A stretch of 64,000 nucleotides of DNA from an uncultured Flavobacteriaceae bacterium. GTDB taxonomy: Bacteria; Bacteroidota; Bacteroidia; Flavobacteriales; Flavobacteriaceae. Every line of letters starts with the position of its first letter. Positions within the stretch are counted from its first letter, which is position 1. Positions 1 through 10,052 of this stretch are shown here, in pieces. The DNA is taken from positions 682,001-746,000 of the forward strand of contig CANMSI010000001.1 in the NCBI GenBank assembly GCA_947500575.1, read 5' to 3'. The notes under the pieces were generated by a model. The model was not told where the DNA came from. It saw nothing but the letters and a program-made list of their open reading frames with translations, and searched no databases. The position numbers were made by a program, and so were the translations under genes.

Positions 1-910
1 TGCGCAAGTCCATATGTCTAAATACACGCTTTAAAAGTCGCTCTATTTCTACCTGGTCCTGGTTGGGTTTTGCTTGTTCTATGGCATCCCAAACAGCAGC
101 ATAAGAAAGAGGTATTTTAGAAACCCATCTAGTAGCCATATACCATTTCGTATACTCCTCGAACCAAGAATTTGGTTCATTTGACGCATTCAAAGTGATC
201 CATTCTATGATCTCAATAGGGGTGTCATTTTTATTTTTCTTTTTATTAGAAAAATGAGAGGCAAACTGAGGGAGTCCAAACTGCTTTTGACAAAAATTTA
301 GGACGGTCTCTAATTGAAGAAATTCCTCTTTGAAATATACCGGAATGATTGCTTGGACAAACTCCTCTGAAAACTGAAGCAAGAATCTTTGCCTTTCAAA
401 TACTTGATGCAACACTTTCTTGGAACGCAATGCAATTACTAAATCGGAAATAGAAAATTGATCTAATAATTGTTCCTCTAATTTTGTAATAGTCATACCC
501 GAAATATTCCATGGGAAATGACCCTGGTGTATAAAATATAGGAAAACATACTGCAGCTCCTTTTTCTCATTAATAGTATTTATATCTGCACGCCCTTGTA
601 TTTCTTTATCAATTGTGGCTTCATTTTTTGACAAGGTATTGTTGGAAATAATCGTTTGAAGAACCCTATCCAATTCCTCCCCTATTTTAATAGCTACCTC
701 GGCTTCTGTAGTAGCCCCGAGATCAATGATAATTTTATCTATTTTATGTGTCCTCCCATCCTCGTACTTATCTAAAATTGATTCGATTGCTTTTTCATAG
801 CGCAGTTGATCCTGAAAAGCCACGCGCTGTTGCCATTTCAAGGCTTCCGTTTTTGAAGCAAACTCAAAATCTAAAAATTGTTTTTTTATATGATGTTGTG
901 CCACCTTCAT
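1..910 (-). CDS. eCIS tape-measure protein (CIS_TMP family), 3' part outside window
   Basis: Reading the minus strand from the ATG at 910 gives an open frame of 303 codons to the window edge. The start, MKVAQHHIKKQFLDFEF, followed by a glutamine-rich helix and a THKIDKIIIDLG strand, matches my memory of the N-terminus of contractile injection system tape-measure proteins. That family sets the length of the tube and sheath during assembly. The ATG overlaps the stop of the 797-aa wedge gene as TAATG, which implies translational coupling. Family members are usually several hundred to over a thousand residues long, so much of the gene is missing here. The family call rests on the N-terminus only. 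Confidence 0.8.
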   Translation of the reverse strand, partial: MKVAQHHIKKQFLDFEFASKTEALKWQQRVAFQDQLRYEKAIESILDKYEDGRTHKIDKIIIDLGATTEAEVAIKIGEELDRVLQTIISNNTLSKNEATIDKEIQGRADINTINEKKELQYVFLYFIHQGHFPWNISGMTITKLEEQLLDQFSISDLVIALRSKKVLHQVFERQRFLLQFSEEFVQAIIPVYFKEEFLQLETVLNFCQKQFGLPQFASHFSNKKKNKNDTPIEIIEWITLNASNEPNSWFEEYTKWYMATRWVSKIPLSYAAVWDAIEQAKPNQDQVEIERLLKRVFRHMDLR

Positions 911-3303
911 TATTTATAGGTTTCGTAAAGCGCTTTTAACCAATCTTCATATAAAATTTCAAATCCCCGAATACTTTTTTTAGTTATCCAATGAATTCTT
1001 GGAACTATATGGCCTGGTAACTCTTTCCTAATAATCTCTTCGTATGCATCCTTACTAAGCTTCCACTCTCCATACCAATTTGGTATTAAAATACTCACTT
1101 CAAAAGAGTGATTAAAAGAGGAATTTGTACCTAAAAACAGGTCTTTTAAATAATCGATTAGTAGATGTGAGGCATGATTCAGTTTCTTCTCATACACGTG
1201 ATTTTCGGCTCTATTCATTAGAAGAAAATGCTCTATCATATAAAAACCTTGTCCAGTTTTTCCAGTAGTAGCTGATAATTTTTTATGCTCAAGAACTTCT
1301 TCCTCTACTCCGAGCAGTCTATACATTTTTCGCTGAAAACCAGACAGCATAGTATCTTTCCATACATCTGTTACTGTAGAAGGTATTAATGGAAGTCCAA
1401 GCGCTCTCTCTTTGGTGATCCTAGGCGCGTCTCTGAGCAATCTCATTTTTGCATTTAAATGACGCTCTTTTAGATTTCCAGACTTGCTTTCCAAATGCTC
1501 ATATACAACACCAAACCTGGCTAATAAATGATCTAATACTTGATTTTTCCGATACAGTTCTTGTTGTATTTCTTCTACTGATTTATTTGAAGAAATTGCT
1601 TCCAAATCCTGCACTAAATCAAACGCTTTAATGTCTGGTAATTGCGCATGCATTAAGTCGTTTATAGCCGTCGTATCTAAAGTCTCATTTTGCTTAAAGC
1701 TAAGTTGACTACTCAGTTGAAATAAACGCTCGGTATACTGCATAAGAAGCCGATCATAAAACAAGAGATAGGATTTAAAACGTTTTTGCTGCGCAAATAC
1801 ATGCTTGGGAGCTTTCCTAGAAGGTTGTCCTGAACTGAGTCTATAATTTTCTGGAAACTCTTCCTGTATGGAAAAGTAAGACCTAATATTCTCAAAAAAG
1901 GTTTCATTCAACTCTTCTTTCACAATATGCTTGTCTCTTGCAGTGTCAAAAGAAAAATTCCCCACCGATTTTGATGTAAACGGTGTTGTTACTTCAGATA
2001 AACGAAAAGTCTGCTTCACCCCATAGCGTACCAAAGTAATTTCAGATTTCTCCCTGCTAACTTTAGGAGCATATCTTGCAAAATTTTGAAGATGTAAACA
2101 GTCAAAAGAACCCTCTTCTTGTAAAGAAATCGTAGGAATTCCATCTACAAAAAGATTAAGATTTCCAATTTGCACTGCTTTTACTCCTGCAATGGTTCCA
2201 AGCTCCTCAATAATATGTGAGGCGTATAGGATATTTTTTTCTTGTGTATTTTTAGAAGCCTTTCGTTTTTTAACCAAGGAAAGCATAAAAGCATCCATAC
2301 GGTTAAATAATTGCTGCATTATTTCAGTATCATTAGGTGCATCTTCGTTTAGCAGTAACTGAATGTTCATTTTTATCTCTTGTACATTCACCACATTAAA
2401 TCGTATAAAATCTTCGCATAGATTGCGCACTGGAAGCAAGGTTTTTCGAATTTTATTTAAAATCGTCTCCTTGTACTTTTCTTTTTTAAGACTTTTATGC
2501 AAGGCAGCAAGAAATACTTCTGTTTCTGTAATTTCTAGCAAAAGCTCTTTAAATTGGCTAATAGAGGTATTTTTCCCTAAGGGACTATCAATGCCATTAA
2601 TGGTAATACGAGCTTTTATTGGGATTGTTTCGTAAGTTTTTCTTGCTAGGAACTTTACCTCTAAATCTAGTAGTAGTTGTCCATTGTACTTTTCAAATGA
2701 AAAAAATGTATTCTCCTCATCAGTTGCTAGGGAACATCGCCTTATTTTGTCAATTTTACCCCATGGGAATCTTCTGTTCTCCTTATCAAAAAGCATACAT
2801 TGTATGCGCAAATTTTTATCGACCACTTTTATTTCAACCACATCAGAATTGAGGTCATCATAGCCCGGTTTGTCATTGAGAAAAATACTTACTTCATAAC
2901 CACCTCTTATAGCCTCTGAACTATGCATTATTGGAAAAGGAGTAACCCATGCCGCTGTAACATCTTCTATATTCAATTGGATATAGTTCTCAATATCGTC
3001 TATGGTTACTGGTAAGGAGGGGAGTAACTCTTTAGCTTCAAAAAGATACTTTTCAATATATGATTTAGCGATAGGGATATCAGAAAAAAAGGCATCCTTG
3101 ATTTGTTCTGTACGATACCCTAAATCTGTTAAGGAATAGCACAGTATTTCTAAAAGAGTAACGCCTGGATCATGTGTATTAAAATCTGTCCACACATCCC
3201 CAGACAGTTCTTGAATATATTGCAAACCTCTTTTTCTTAGTGCATCAAAGTCTAAGATCTCTTGCAAGGGAGGGTTTCCGGATATGCCGTATGCTGTAAT
3301 CAT
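910..3303 (-). CDS. eCIS baseplate wedge protein (Afp12/gp47-like)
   Basis: This is a 797-aa protein with no signal peptide. Residues 38-69 carry WTDFNTHDPGVTLLEILCYS, a signature seen in phage-tail and eCIS baseplate wedge proteins related to gp47/baseplate J. The rest is mixed alpha/beta with no catalytic motif. It would form part of the baseplate wedges that hold the spike and trigger sheath contraction. Its start overlaps the preceding 212-aa gene by ATGA and its stop overlaps the tape-measure start by TAATG, so three genes are coupled. Placement between baseplate J and the tape measure fits the usual eCIS order. The role is inferred from family and position. Confidence 0.8.
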   Translation of the reverse strand: MITAYGISGNPPLQEILDFDALRKRGLQYIQELSGDVWTDFNTHDPGVTLLEILCYSLTDLGYRTEQIKDAFFSDIPIAKSYIEKYLFEAKELLPSLPVTIDDIENYIQLNIEDVTAAWVTPFPIMHSSEAIRGGYEVSIFLNDKPGYDDLNSDVVEIKVVDKNLRIQCMLFDKENRRFPWGKIDKIRRCSLATDEENTFFSFEKYNGQLLLDLEVKFLARKTYETIPIKARITINGIDSPLGKNTSISQFKELLLEITETEVFLAALHKSLKKEKYKETILNKIRKTLLPVRNLCEDFIRFNVVNVQEIKMNIQLLLNEDAPNDTEIMQQLFNRMDAFMLSLVKKRKASKNTQEKNILYASHIIEELGTIAGVKAVQIGNLNLFVDGIPTISLQEEGSFDCLHLQNFARYAPKVSREKSEITLVRYGVKQTFRLSEVTTPFTSKSVGNFSFDTARDKHIVKEELNETFFENIRSYFSIQEEFPENYRLSSGQPSRKAPKHVFAQQKRFKSYLLFYDRLLMQYTERLFQLSSQLSFKQNETLDTTAINDLMHAQLPDIKAFDLVQDLEAISSNKSVEEIQQELYRKNQVLDHLLARFGVVYEHLESKSGNLKERHLNAKMRLLRDAPRITKERALGLPLIPSTVTDVWKDTMLSGFQRKMYRLLGVEEEVLEHKKLSATTGKTGQGFYMIEHFLLMNRAENHVYEKKLNHASHLLIDYLKDLFLGTNSSFNHSFEVSILIPNWYGEWKLSKDAYEEIIRKELPGHIVPRIHWITKKSIRGFEILYEDWLKALYETYK

Positions 3304-3938
3304 AAGGTTTCTTTTCTAAATTTACAGGCAACACCTCCAAACACATGTTCCAATTCTTTTGCATGCGCATCAGTGAGGTCAAACTTGTCTGAAATCGCAA
3401 TATTTGATTTAATATCATACCGCACTTTAATATCCACATTGATCCCGTTCCATTGATCCATACTTTTTCGAATCAAAAACTCCTTTTGAGCAGAAGTAGG
3501 AACATCTTTAGTATCAAAGCTTTGCAATAGATCGGACCCATTGTAAAAGGAAATACTTACCAATGTGATTCCCTGACTTATCTTCACCGTTTCACCTCCA
3601 TCCTTTGCATCATATTTTTTGCTTGAAGGTAGGAGCATTTCTAACCTAATTTTTTCCAAGACCATTTGAGGCCCTAAATTGCAACAAGGGATACTATAAT
3701 TGTAGATCCTCTCACTAGGAATATTAATTCGTTTAAACCAGGGAACTAAGATGGTTTTTCCTTCGGTTCGGTCTAATGATTTGAGTGAAGCATGCTCACC
3801 ATTTGCAATCTTTAATTCATAACCAGATACATAGCCTGAGTAATCTTCGTTAAAGCAAGCATCTATAAGTGAATAAAAATGCGCTTGGGTAGGTCGGCTA
3901 CCATTTCTAAAGTATTCTTTAATTATATTTTTTTCCAT
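3300..3938 (-). CDS. unrecognised eCIS operon protein, 212 aa
   Basis: I do not recognise this protein. It lies inside the eCIS operon between the two large baseplate genes and overlaps the downstream gene by 4 bp, so it is surely co-expressed. It has no signal peptide, membrane span or known motif. The N-terminus (GSRPTQAHFYSLIDACF) resembles a short segment found in several Bacteroidota tail-associated proteins, in which a Pro-Thr-Gln is followed by an aromatic-rich helix. That recollection is weak. Position suggests a baseplate accessory or fibre adaptor; a cargo adaptor is the alternative. Confidence 0.6.
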   Translation of the reverse strand: MEKNIIKEYFRNGSRPTQAHFYSLIDACFNEDYSGYVSGYELKIANGEHASLKSLDRTEGKTILVPWFKRINIPSERIYNYSIPCCNLGPQMVLEKIRLEMLLPSSKKYDAKDGGETVKISQGITLVSISFYNGSDLLQSFDTKDVPTSAQKEFLIRKSMDQWNGINVDIKVRYDIKSNIAISDKFDLTDAHAKELEHVFGGVACKFRKETL

Positions 3939-3957
3939 TTTACTCGGTACTTAAAGG

Positions 3958-6927
3958 TTATTCTATTTGGAAATTAATATCCACGATCATTTGTGCAATG
4001 CCTTGATTGGTTTGACACATTATGGTATTGGGCGCTACCGTCTGAATGTTATGCCTATTTGATGAAACAAGAATTGCTTGCTTCCCTGCCCTTATTTCAT
4101 TAGCACGAAGGTTTTTATTGTCCTTGCTTATTTTTACAGAAGCCACGAAATTGATATAAGGTTGAAGTTCTATGAATTTAATAAGCGCTGATGTGTAAAA
4201 TGAAGTTCCCATTTCAATTTTTTGTCCTGAACTAAAAGCCCATGGGGATAGGTACTTTTTAATATCATTCTCTAGCTTCTCTATATAAAAACCAGCATCT
4301 ACTTTATCTTTAAAACTTACGGAAGCACTTATTTTCAATTCTTCATAGATTGGGTTTCCTACACTTAATTGAACATGTGGAGAAACACAAGTTTTTACGA
4401 ACTCCTTTATTCTATAAAGCATTGCGGACGAAGCCAATGGCTTTCTAATGGTATTTGCATCTAAAGAAACTACTCTTGGAATCACAATAAGATGCATATA
4501 CCCCGCCTTTTCTATGCCATAGGCATCCATATTTCTATTACAAATTACCTGATATATTTCAGGAAAGTTTTGTAGCACCAAATGTTCAATATCCCAAGCA
4601 GTTACTCCTCTATTTTTATGAGCAAGTTGTTCACTGACTCTGGTAAAATAGGAGGTGTCAGATTCTGCAGTAACTCCACCAAAAGAACCATAAGGCTGTA
4701 CTATCTTCTTTATCTCTCCTTTCTTCTTTAAAAAAGATTTGATACTGCCAGGAGGCAATTGATTTACTTCAAAACCCTCATTAATATTCGTTGTATTTAG
4801 TGTACAGCGAACTGCGTTGGTTTTAATATTGAGAATACGATCAAACCTTTCTGGAAATTCTGGAATAGCCAGCTTTATCCAAAAAAGTCCTTGAGGCATA
4901 ACGCCATTGCTATCAGAGGCATCAGCAGGAATATTAAGCATTATAATCCCAGTTTGTCTTAAACCCAAAGTTGCATCGGATAACAACTGGTTTTTAGAAA
5001 AAACTTTCCAACCTGTAGTACTCAAATACGCTAGTTCAATAGCTGGTTTATCTTTGACATTCTCTTCTTTGATTTCAAAAAACAAACTCAATTGCTCTGG
5101 TGGATGGAGCTCTGTTATACCCAGGTATAATTGTCCTCCATCATTATAATTTGGCGATATTAAAGAAAATGGAGATTGCGAAGCAATACTCATATTTGCT
5201 CCAAAGGGTTCTATATGAAAGAGGTGTTGTTCTGCAACTGATCTATTGTTCATATCAAAAGTTTCAGAGGCTTCATAATTCAGCTGAATCATCTCTACTG
5301 TTGGCGTGTAGGGTTGATTAGGAATTGGTGCATCTTTCTGTTGTATTTGAGCCATAATAGCCCTAGTATATACGGCAGGATAGATATTATGACCAAAAGC
5401 ATCTGAAGGAGCTGTCAAGGTTATTTTTAAAGTTCCATTATCTGGATCGGCACTTCTGTTGCCTTTTCCTTCTGTTTCTGCAATGGAATTGTTTAGTTGT
5501 AAATGTTCTTCAAATAGGTTAAAAAGTGGATCCGTGCCGTTCTGAATTTGAATCCATTCTTTATTTTTTCGTTGCGAAATATTTACCTTAAAATCTTCCT
5601 TCTTTTCTACAAGACTGTTGATCTCGCCTTTATAACCTTCATAATATGATTTGATATTTTCTGGCAACGCTTTCCAATGCAGCGTAAGGCTAACAGATTT
5701 GGTGTCTTTTAAGACCAATTCTGGTGCTGAAATATAAAAATTAGCGCCTATTGTAGGTATAAACCCAAAGGGTTGTAAATTTTGTTTAATATCCAATACT
5801 CCAAAGTCGTTCTTCACCCCTAAACTCTCCATCCCCACTACCTTTACATCAATTGATAAAGAGTTCATCTTTATCTTGTTTAAAACCGCATAATGTTGAA
5901 AAGAATATCCTTGCTTCAAAACAATTTTTACAATTGGATATTTTATTTTCTTAAAAACAACTTCTTCCCAAGGTATCTCTGGTACCTGCAGTGCCGGATC
6001 TAGTTTATCCAAGACTATTTCAAAAGCAAGTTCATTTCCATCCATGGTAATTTGCTGAATGGGTTTTACGATCCATCCATCTTTGGTACTTAAATGTGCT
6101 TCCAATAAATTGGTGTCTAGCGTGTTTGCCATTAGCACTTCTTGTTTGCTCTCTAATGCCAACCGAATTTGAATGGTTCGTTGCCCCTCGTTCAACAATA
6201 AAACTGGTGCACTAACTCCAAATCCTAGTCGAGCCGATTCTCTTAACAGATTTGGATTTCCAAAAGGGTACCATCCTTCTACAGGACCTGTTCCATCTGC
6301 ATTGACTTTTTCTCCCAGTACTTGTTGAAGCTCCGAAACGTTTTTAAATACACAAAGAGAATCCTTAGCGCTCTTGCTATTGTAAATAGCATGGGTTTCG
6401 CTCACCACTGCCTTGTTTAAAAACAAGTCCCTGTCCGTGGTATAAATAATATCTTTTTTATGGGCATCTTTACCAGCCAATAGTTTTGTCCCTTTTTCTA
6501 AATAAAATTTTGCTGTGTTCCTAGCCAATTCTAAAAAGACATATGCGTGATCTTCTTTCATTTTAAACGCTTCTTGCGCTAATATTTTTTGATAGAAGAA
6601 TTTTAAATGTGCTGCGGATAAAGAATTAAACTGTTCCTGTACCGATTGAAATAGTTGAAGAAATGCAATAAATAAACCCAAATGAGGAGGGCAATCCTTT
6701 AATTCATGGGCTTGTAAGGACTTTTTTTCTATTCTTTTTATGTATGCCTCTCCTTCTTCAAAAAAGTGCTCCCAATTGCCCGTAAGGTCTCCTTCTTCGT
6801 AAACAACTGACTTTGCAAAAATTTTGGCTTCTTCATAGAGTTCTGTAAGCGAACGCCCATCTAATTTAAAATTAGAAGGGTTTAAGCTATTAGAAGCTCT
6901 CTCATTTCTAGAAGTTCCGTAATTCAT
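3958..6927 (-). CDS. eCIS baseplate J-like wedge protein (Afp11-like)
   Basis: At 989 aa this is the largest complete protein of the operon. Around residues 130-180 it contains FYLEKGTKLLAGKD followed by an ITTDRD-like strand, typical of the N-terminal region of baseplate J/gp47-type proteins in Bacteroidota eCIS. The C-terminal third (KNRGVTAWDIEHLVLQNFPE, then a VQLSVGNPIYEELKISASVSF strand region) fits the conserved baseplate J C-terminal domain. It would pair with the 797-aa protein to build the wedges around the hub. Gaps to neighbours are 5 bp upstream and 19 bp downstream. Afp11 versus another wedge name is a matter of nomenclature. Confidence 0.87.
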   Translation of the reverse strand: MNYGTSRNERASNSLNPSNFKLDGRSLTELYEEAKIFAKSVVYEEGDLTGNWEHFFEEGEAYIKRIEKKSLQAHELKDCPPHLGLFIAFLQLFQSVQEQFNSLSAAHLKFFYQKILAQEAFKMKEDHAYVFLELARNTAKFYLEKGTKLLAGKDAHKKDIIYTTDRDLFLNKAVVSETHAIYNSKSAKDSLCVFKNVSELQQVLGEKVNADGTGPVEGWYPFGNPNLLRESARLGFGVSAPVLLLNEGQRTIQIRLALESKQEVLMANTLDTNLLEAHLSTKDGWIVKPIQQITMDGNELAFEIVLDKLDPALQVPEIPWEEVVFKKIKYPIVKIVLKQGYSFQHYAVLNKIKMNSLSIDVKVVGMESLGVKNDFGVLDIKQNLQPFGFIPTIGANFYISAPELVLKDTKSVSLTLHWKALPENIKSYYEGYKGEINSLVEKKEDFKVNISQRKNKEWIQIQNGTDPLFNLFEEHLQLNNSIAETEGKGNRSADPDNGTLKITLTAPSDAFGHNIYPAVYTRAIMAQIQQKDAPIPNQPYTPTVEMIQLNYEASETFDMNNRSVAEQHLFHIEPFGANMSIASQSPFSLISPNYNDGGQLYLGITELHPPEQLSLFFEIKEENVKDKPAIELAYLSTTGWKVFSKNQLLSDATLGLRQTGIIMLNIPADASDSNGVMPQGLFWIKLAIPEFPERFDRILNIKTNAVRCTLNTTNINEGFEVNQLPPGSIKSFLKKKGEIKKIVQPYGSFGGVTAESDTSYFTRVSEQLAHKNRGVTAWDIEHLVLQNFPEIYQVICNRNMDAYGIEKAGYMHLIVIPRVVSLDANTIRKPLASSAMLYRIKEFVKTCVSPHVQLSVGNPIYEELKISASVSFKDKVDAGFYIEKLENDIKKYLSPWAFSSGQKIEMGTSFYTSALIKFIELQPYINFVASVKISKDNKNLRANEIRAGKQAILVSSNRHNIQTVAPNTIMCQTNQGIAQMIVDINFQIE

Positions 6928-6932
6928 TTTCT

Positions 6933-7352
6933 TTAATTATAAAAATCTTTAGTTGCCTCATTTAAATAAAAGGGATACACCAGATTAGTTCTTGTATTCG
7001 TTATTCGAATTAAATATTGAATATCTAGTTCAATGGATCCATTTTCTAGAATCTGATCACTTGCTTCAATTTTAATTAGTTTTATCCGAGGTTCATGATA
7101 AATAATAGCAGTCTCAATGGTACTTTTCAAAAGGGTTATTGAAGTAGCATCAAAATTTTCGAATACCAAAGATTGAAGATTGCATCCATACTCATATTGC
7201 ATAATTCGTTCTCCAAATTGTGTTGAAAAAAGAATAATCAACGATTCCCTGATATCATCTTCTTCGCCCACCATTTTAATTCCTTTTTGCTCCCAGGAAA
7301 AATCTGGAGGAAATGACCACCCTTGCCCTAAAAAATCTTTGTCCTTATCCAT
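6933..7352 (-). CDS. gp25-like baseplate wedge protein
   Basis: This 139-aa protein has the size and fold signature of the GPW/gp25 family. An N-terminal FLGQGWSFPP is followed by the helical segment EEDDIRESLIILFSTQFGER, whose Gly-Glu-Arg is the family hallmark, and then by a strand-rich C-terminus. In T4 and eCIS particles this subunit links the sheath base to the wedges. It sits between PAAR and baseplate J as expected, with 5 bp to the next gene. Confidence 0.92.
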   Translation of the reverse strand: MDKDKDFLGQGWSFPPDFSWEQKGIKMVGEEDDIRESLIILFSTQFGERIMQYEYGCNLQSLVFENFDATSITLLKSTIETAIIYHEPRIKLIKIEASDQILENGSIELDIQYLIRITNTRTNLVYPFYLNEATKDFYN

Positions 7353-7373
7353 ATTCGTTTTTCTACTTTTCTT

Positions 7374-7652
7374 CTATCCTATTTGTACGGTGGGATCTCC
7401 AATAGCTGCAGCTGCACCGCAAATGCATACATCTCCCATACGAAGAGCAGGTTTACCTCCAATTAGTACGGAAGTACTGCCCATAGGAAAAGGGCTTACC
7501 GTAGGTTGGTGTACATTGGGAGGTAAAACACAGGTATGCATATCACCTACCACCGCTGCTGGCATTCCACCAATTAATACGGTTGGCATTCCCGGTCCCA
7601 TGAGGGTGCCACCATGGGTACTTATATCTCCTAATCTTGCTGCTGATGGCAT
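7374..7652 (-). CDS. PAAR-domain spike tip protein
   Basis: This is a 92-aa protein made almost entirely of PAAR repeats: SAARLGDISTHGG at the N-terminus, then GDMHTCVLPP, then MGDVCICGAAA near residue 75. The His and Cys residues in these segments are the expected metal ligands of the sharpened cone that caps the VgrG spike. There is no C-terminal toxin extension, so it is a structural tip. It lies directly downstream of the spike gene with a 5-bp gap. Confidence 0.95.
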   Translation of the reverse strand: MPSAARLGDISTHGGTLMGPGMPTVLIGGMPAAVVGDMHTCVLPPNVHQPTVSPFPMGSTSVLIGGKPALRMGDVCICGAAAAIGDPTVQIG

Positions 7653-7657
7653 ATTCT

Positions 7658-9376
7658 TTAATTTATTTGGACAACAGATCCTTTTAGAACTGCTATTCCA
7701 CTCGATTTAACATCTGCTCCGGCACTTCCTTCTGCTTCAAATTTTGCCGACGCCTTTAATTTTATATTGATTGCCTCCATGGTTAGGTCTGTGGCAGCTT
7801 TTATCTCAACATTTTTATTGCTTTCTAAAACAATTCCATCCGAACTCATTTCTATTTGGTTCGCATGTTCATCTTTAATTGCTATTTTCTGATTGCTCTC
7901 ATCCAGTGTTATTGAGTTTCCTGACGGCGTTGCTAAAACCACTGTTTTTTCATCATCATCCCATATAAGTGTTAGACCACTTTTGGTATAAATTCCTTTG
8001 ATAAAATTATCATCAGTGGCGGAAATAGGTGCTGGTTTAGCGCTGCTATTTAACGAACCAAGAATAATAGCATGTCTAGGGTCATCTCCTAAAAAGCTAA
8101 CAATTACCTCGTCTCCTATTTCTGGATAAAAACAAAAACCATAATTATCTCCAGCATAAGGTTGCGCAATTCGCGCCCAAATTCCCTCTTCCTCATCATC
8201 CATTATAGGTATCTTTACCTTTACTCTAAAACTACTATCCGGATCCTCTTCTAATTGTGTTACAATACCAATTTGGCAGCCGTTTACTTTGGGGATAATG
8301 CTATTCTGAGATCCTAATGATCCATTTGCTTTGGTGGTATGCCAGGTTGATGAAATCCCAAATTGAATGTCTGTGGTCCAATTTCCCTTTTGCATTTCTT
8401 GTCGTACGCCCATTGCTAGTGCTTTACCACTAAAGCGCTCTCCAAATCCGGTTAGTTTAATCACTTTTCCAGGTTTCACTTCATGTGTTCCACTTATTCT
8501 AACTCGGCCTTCTATCTTGGATAGTTCATTCTTTGTAGCCCTTGCATCGCTCCAAGAACTTAATTCTTCTGCACTTAGACTTCCGCCATGTTGTTGTAAC
8601 GCATTGCCATCTCCCCAAACCTCTGCAAGATCGTCCGTACTGAGATTCCCTTGAGCATTTGTAAAACTTGCTGTTCCTTCTGCTGACTGCACCTCAAGTT
8701 CTTCAGAAGACCAGGTTGTACTTACTACCTTAGAAGTCTGTATTTCATTATTCATTGCCGCTTCAAACTCCATCACATTGGCTCCATATTCGCACTCAAC
8801 TGCCTCCTCCTGATCCATATTAGGAGCTTGTATCACTACCTTATCTTCCTGATTAAAAACAAGTAAACCGTTTGCCTCAGCTCTTGCCAAAATAAAATCC
8901 CAACAAGAACTTTCAAAATGCACTAACTGCGCATGTTCGTAACCTGGCCAACCCTCTGTCGTATAAGGTATCCCCTCATCATCTAAGATCCCCTCAACGA
9001 TGGCTTGATCATTGGTATCAAAAAAGAATTGATTTTTATGATTCAATGTTAGTTGTACAGCCTTGTGTTTGCATTCAATTTCCAGATGTGAAGCATTCCC
9101 ATCTTTTACCTTTATTCCATGCCTAGTAATGATCCCTGTAAATAAAGGTTTTACATCATTTTCAAAACCAACTTCAATCTCTAAAGTCTTCCCTGGCTTA
9201 AAAAAATCATTGTCGCTCAGGTTGAACTTTTGCTCACTCACATCGCCGTCAAGTAAAATGATTTTCGCCCTCGAGATTCTATTCGCAGTATGCAATACCA
9301 CAATACTTTTCACCTTAAAAACGTGAGCAAATTCCTCGCCGTCGGACCTTAATATATAATTGGTTACGTCTTTCAT
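7658..9376 (-). CDS. VgrG-like central spike (gp27/gp5 fusion, Afp8-like)
   Basis: This 572-aa protein fuses a gp27-like hub (residues 1 to about 350, with HLEIECKHKAVQLTL and WDFILARAEANGLLVF) to a gp5-type OB fold (around 365-450, with IWARIAQPYAG and PEIGDEVIVSFLGDDPRH). It ends in a beta-helical needle of short repeats (KIAIKDEHANQIEM, then DLTMEAINIKLKA). No effector domain follows. It forms the trimeric spike that punctures the target and carries the PAAR tip. Its start overlaps the LysM gene by 4 bp (ATGA). Confidence 0.93.
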   Translation of the reverse strand: MKDVTNYILRSDGEEFAHVFKVKSIVVLHTANRISRAKIILLDGDVSEQKFNLSDNDFFKPGKTLEIEVGFENDVKPLFTGIITRHGIKVKDGNASHLEIECKHKAVQLTLNHKNQFFFDTNDQAIVEGILDDEGIPYTTEGWPGYEHAQLVHFESSCWDFILARAEANGLLVFNQEDKVVIQAPNMDQEEAVECEYGANVMEFEAAMNNEIQTSKVVSTTWSSEELEVQSAEGTASFTNAQGNLSTDDLAEVWGDGNALQQHGGSLSAEELSSWSDARATKNELSKIEGRVRISGTHEVKPGKVIKLTGFGERFSGKALAMGVRQEMQKGNWTTDIQFGISSTWHTTKANGSLGSQNSIIPKVNGCQIGIVTQLEEDPDSSFRVKVKIPIMDDEEEGIWARIAQPYAGDNYGFCFYPEIGDEVIVSFLGDDPRHAIILGSLNSSAKPAPISATDDNFIKGIYTKSGLTLIWDDDEKTVVLATPSGNSITLDESNQKIAIKDEHANQIEMSSDGIVLESNKNVEIKAATDLTMEAINIKLKASAKFEAEGSAGADVKSSGIAVLKGSVVQIN

Positions 9377-10050
9377 TTGATACTTCTATCTATTGGTGGA
9401 AATACAATCCGCGTATTGGGTTTTAGTTTTCTAAAATTGCTAATACCATTATACTTAGCTACTTGAGGATAAAGGGCCGCATTTTTATAAATTTTATGCA
9501 CCATTAACGGCAGTGTATCTCCTTCTTTAGAATACCGAACATGCGTTAGATCTGGCGAATTATTACCTTGTTCAGATGCACGTCTTTCTTCTTCTACTAC
9601 ATGCATAAAAGTGACACTTAAGGTAGCTCTGATGGGTGTTCCATCTGGTTTAAATAAACTGTAATTAACTGTCAACGATTTTAAATTACATTTAAACTCT
9701 AGTGCGTTTCCCCAAACAAGTTGTAAAAAATTAGGTCTATGAATTCCCCCGTTTACCTTATATGCAAGTTCCTTGAAAGCATTGATATCGTCTTCCACTT
9801 TGTTAGAGCCTGGAATAACACCAGAATCATCAAAGACAAATTCAAATTGTATCTCTTCTGGTGGTGTGCTAGCATATTTAGGATTATTACCCTGTGTTCC
9901 TTGTTCCTGATCCTCATTGTACTGAATGGCTACACTACGGCTAAATTTGGCCGGATTAATAGGCACTATCATTTCGTTGCCATTTGGTTCTTTGAACTTG
10001 GCATCATCAAACTGTTTGATTATTAGCTTACTTAGGGCTCCTGAACTCAT
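9373..10050 (-). CDS. LysM-containing eCIS hub/tube-initiator protein (Afp7-like)
   Basis: This is a 225-aa protein. The N-terminal 140 residues match the tube-to-baseplate adaptor domain of eCIS and phage tails (MIVPINPAKFSRSVAIQYN, then EIQFEFVFDDSGVIPG). The C-terminus is a LysM domain (YSKEGDTLPLMVHKIY, then PNTRIVFPP). In related particles this protein sits between the spike and the first tube ring. It overlaps the spike gene by 4 bp and follows the DUF5908 gene by 2 bp. Confidence 0.9.
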   Translation of the reverse strand: MSSGALSKLIIKQFDDAKFKEPNGNEMIVPINPAKFSRSVAIQYNEDQEQGTQGNNPKYASTPPEEIQFEFVFDDSGVIPGSNKVEDDINAFKELAYKVNGGIHRPNFLQLVWGNALEFKCNLKSLTVNYSLFKPDGTPIRATLSVTFMHVVEEERRASEQGNNSPDLTHVRYSKEGDTLPLMVHKIYKNAALYPQVAKYNGISNFRKLKPNTRIVFPPIDRSIK

Positions 10051-10052
10051 AT

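Noticed and set aside
7180-7710. Plus-strand 176-aa open frame across the gp25/PAAR genes
   Set aside because: It is antisense to two genes with clear family matches, is of low complexity from PAAR repeats, and matches nothing known.
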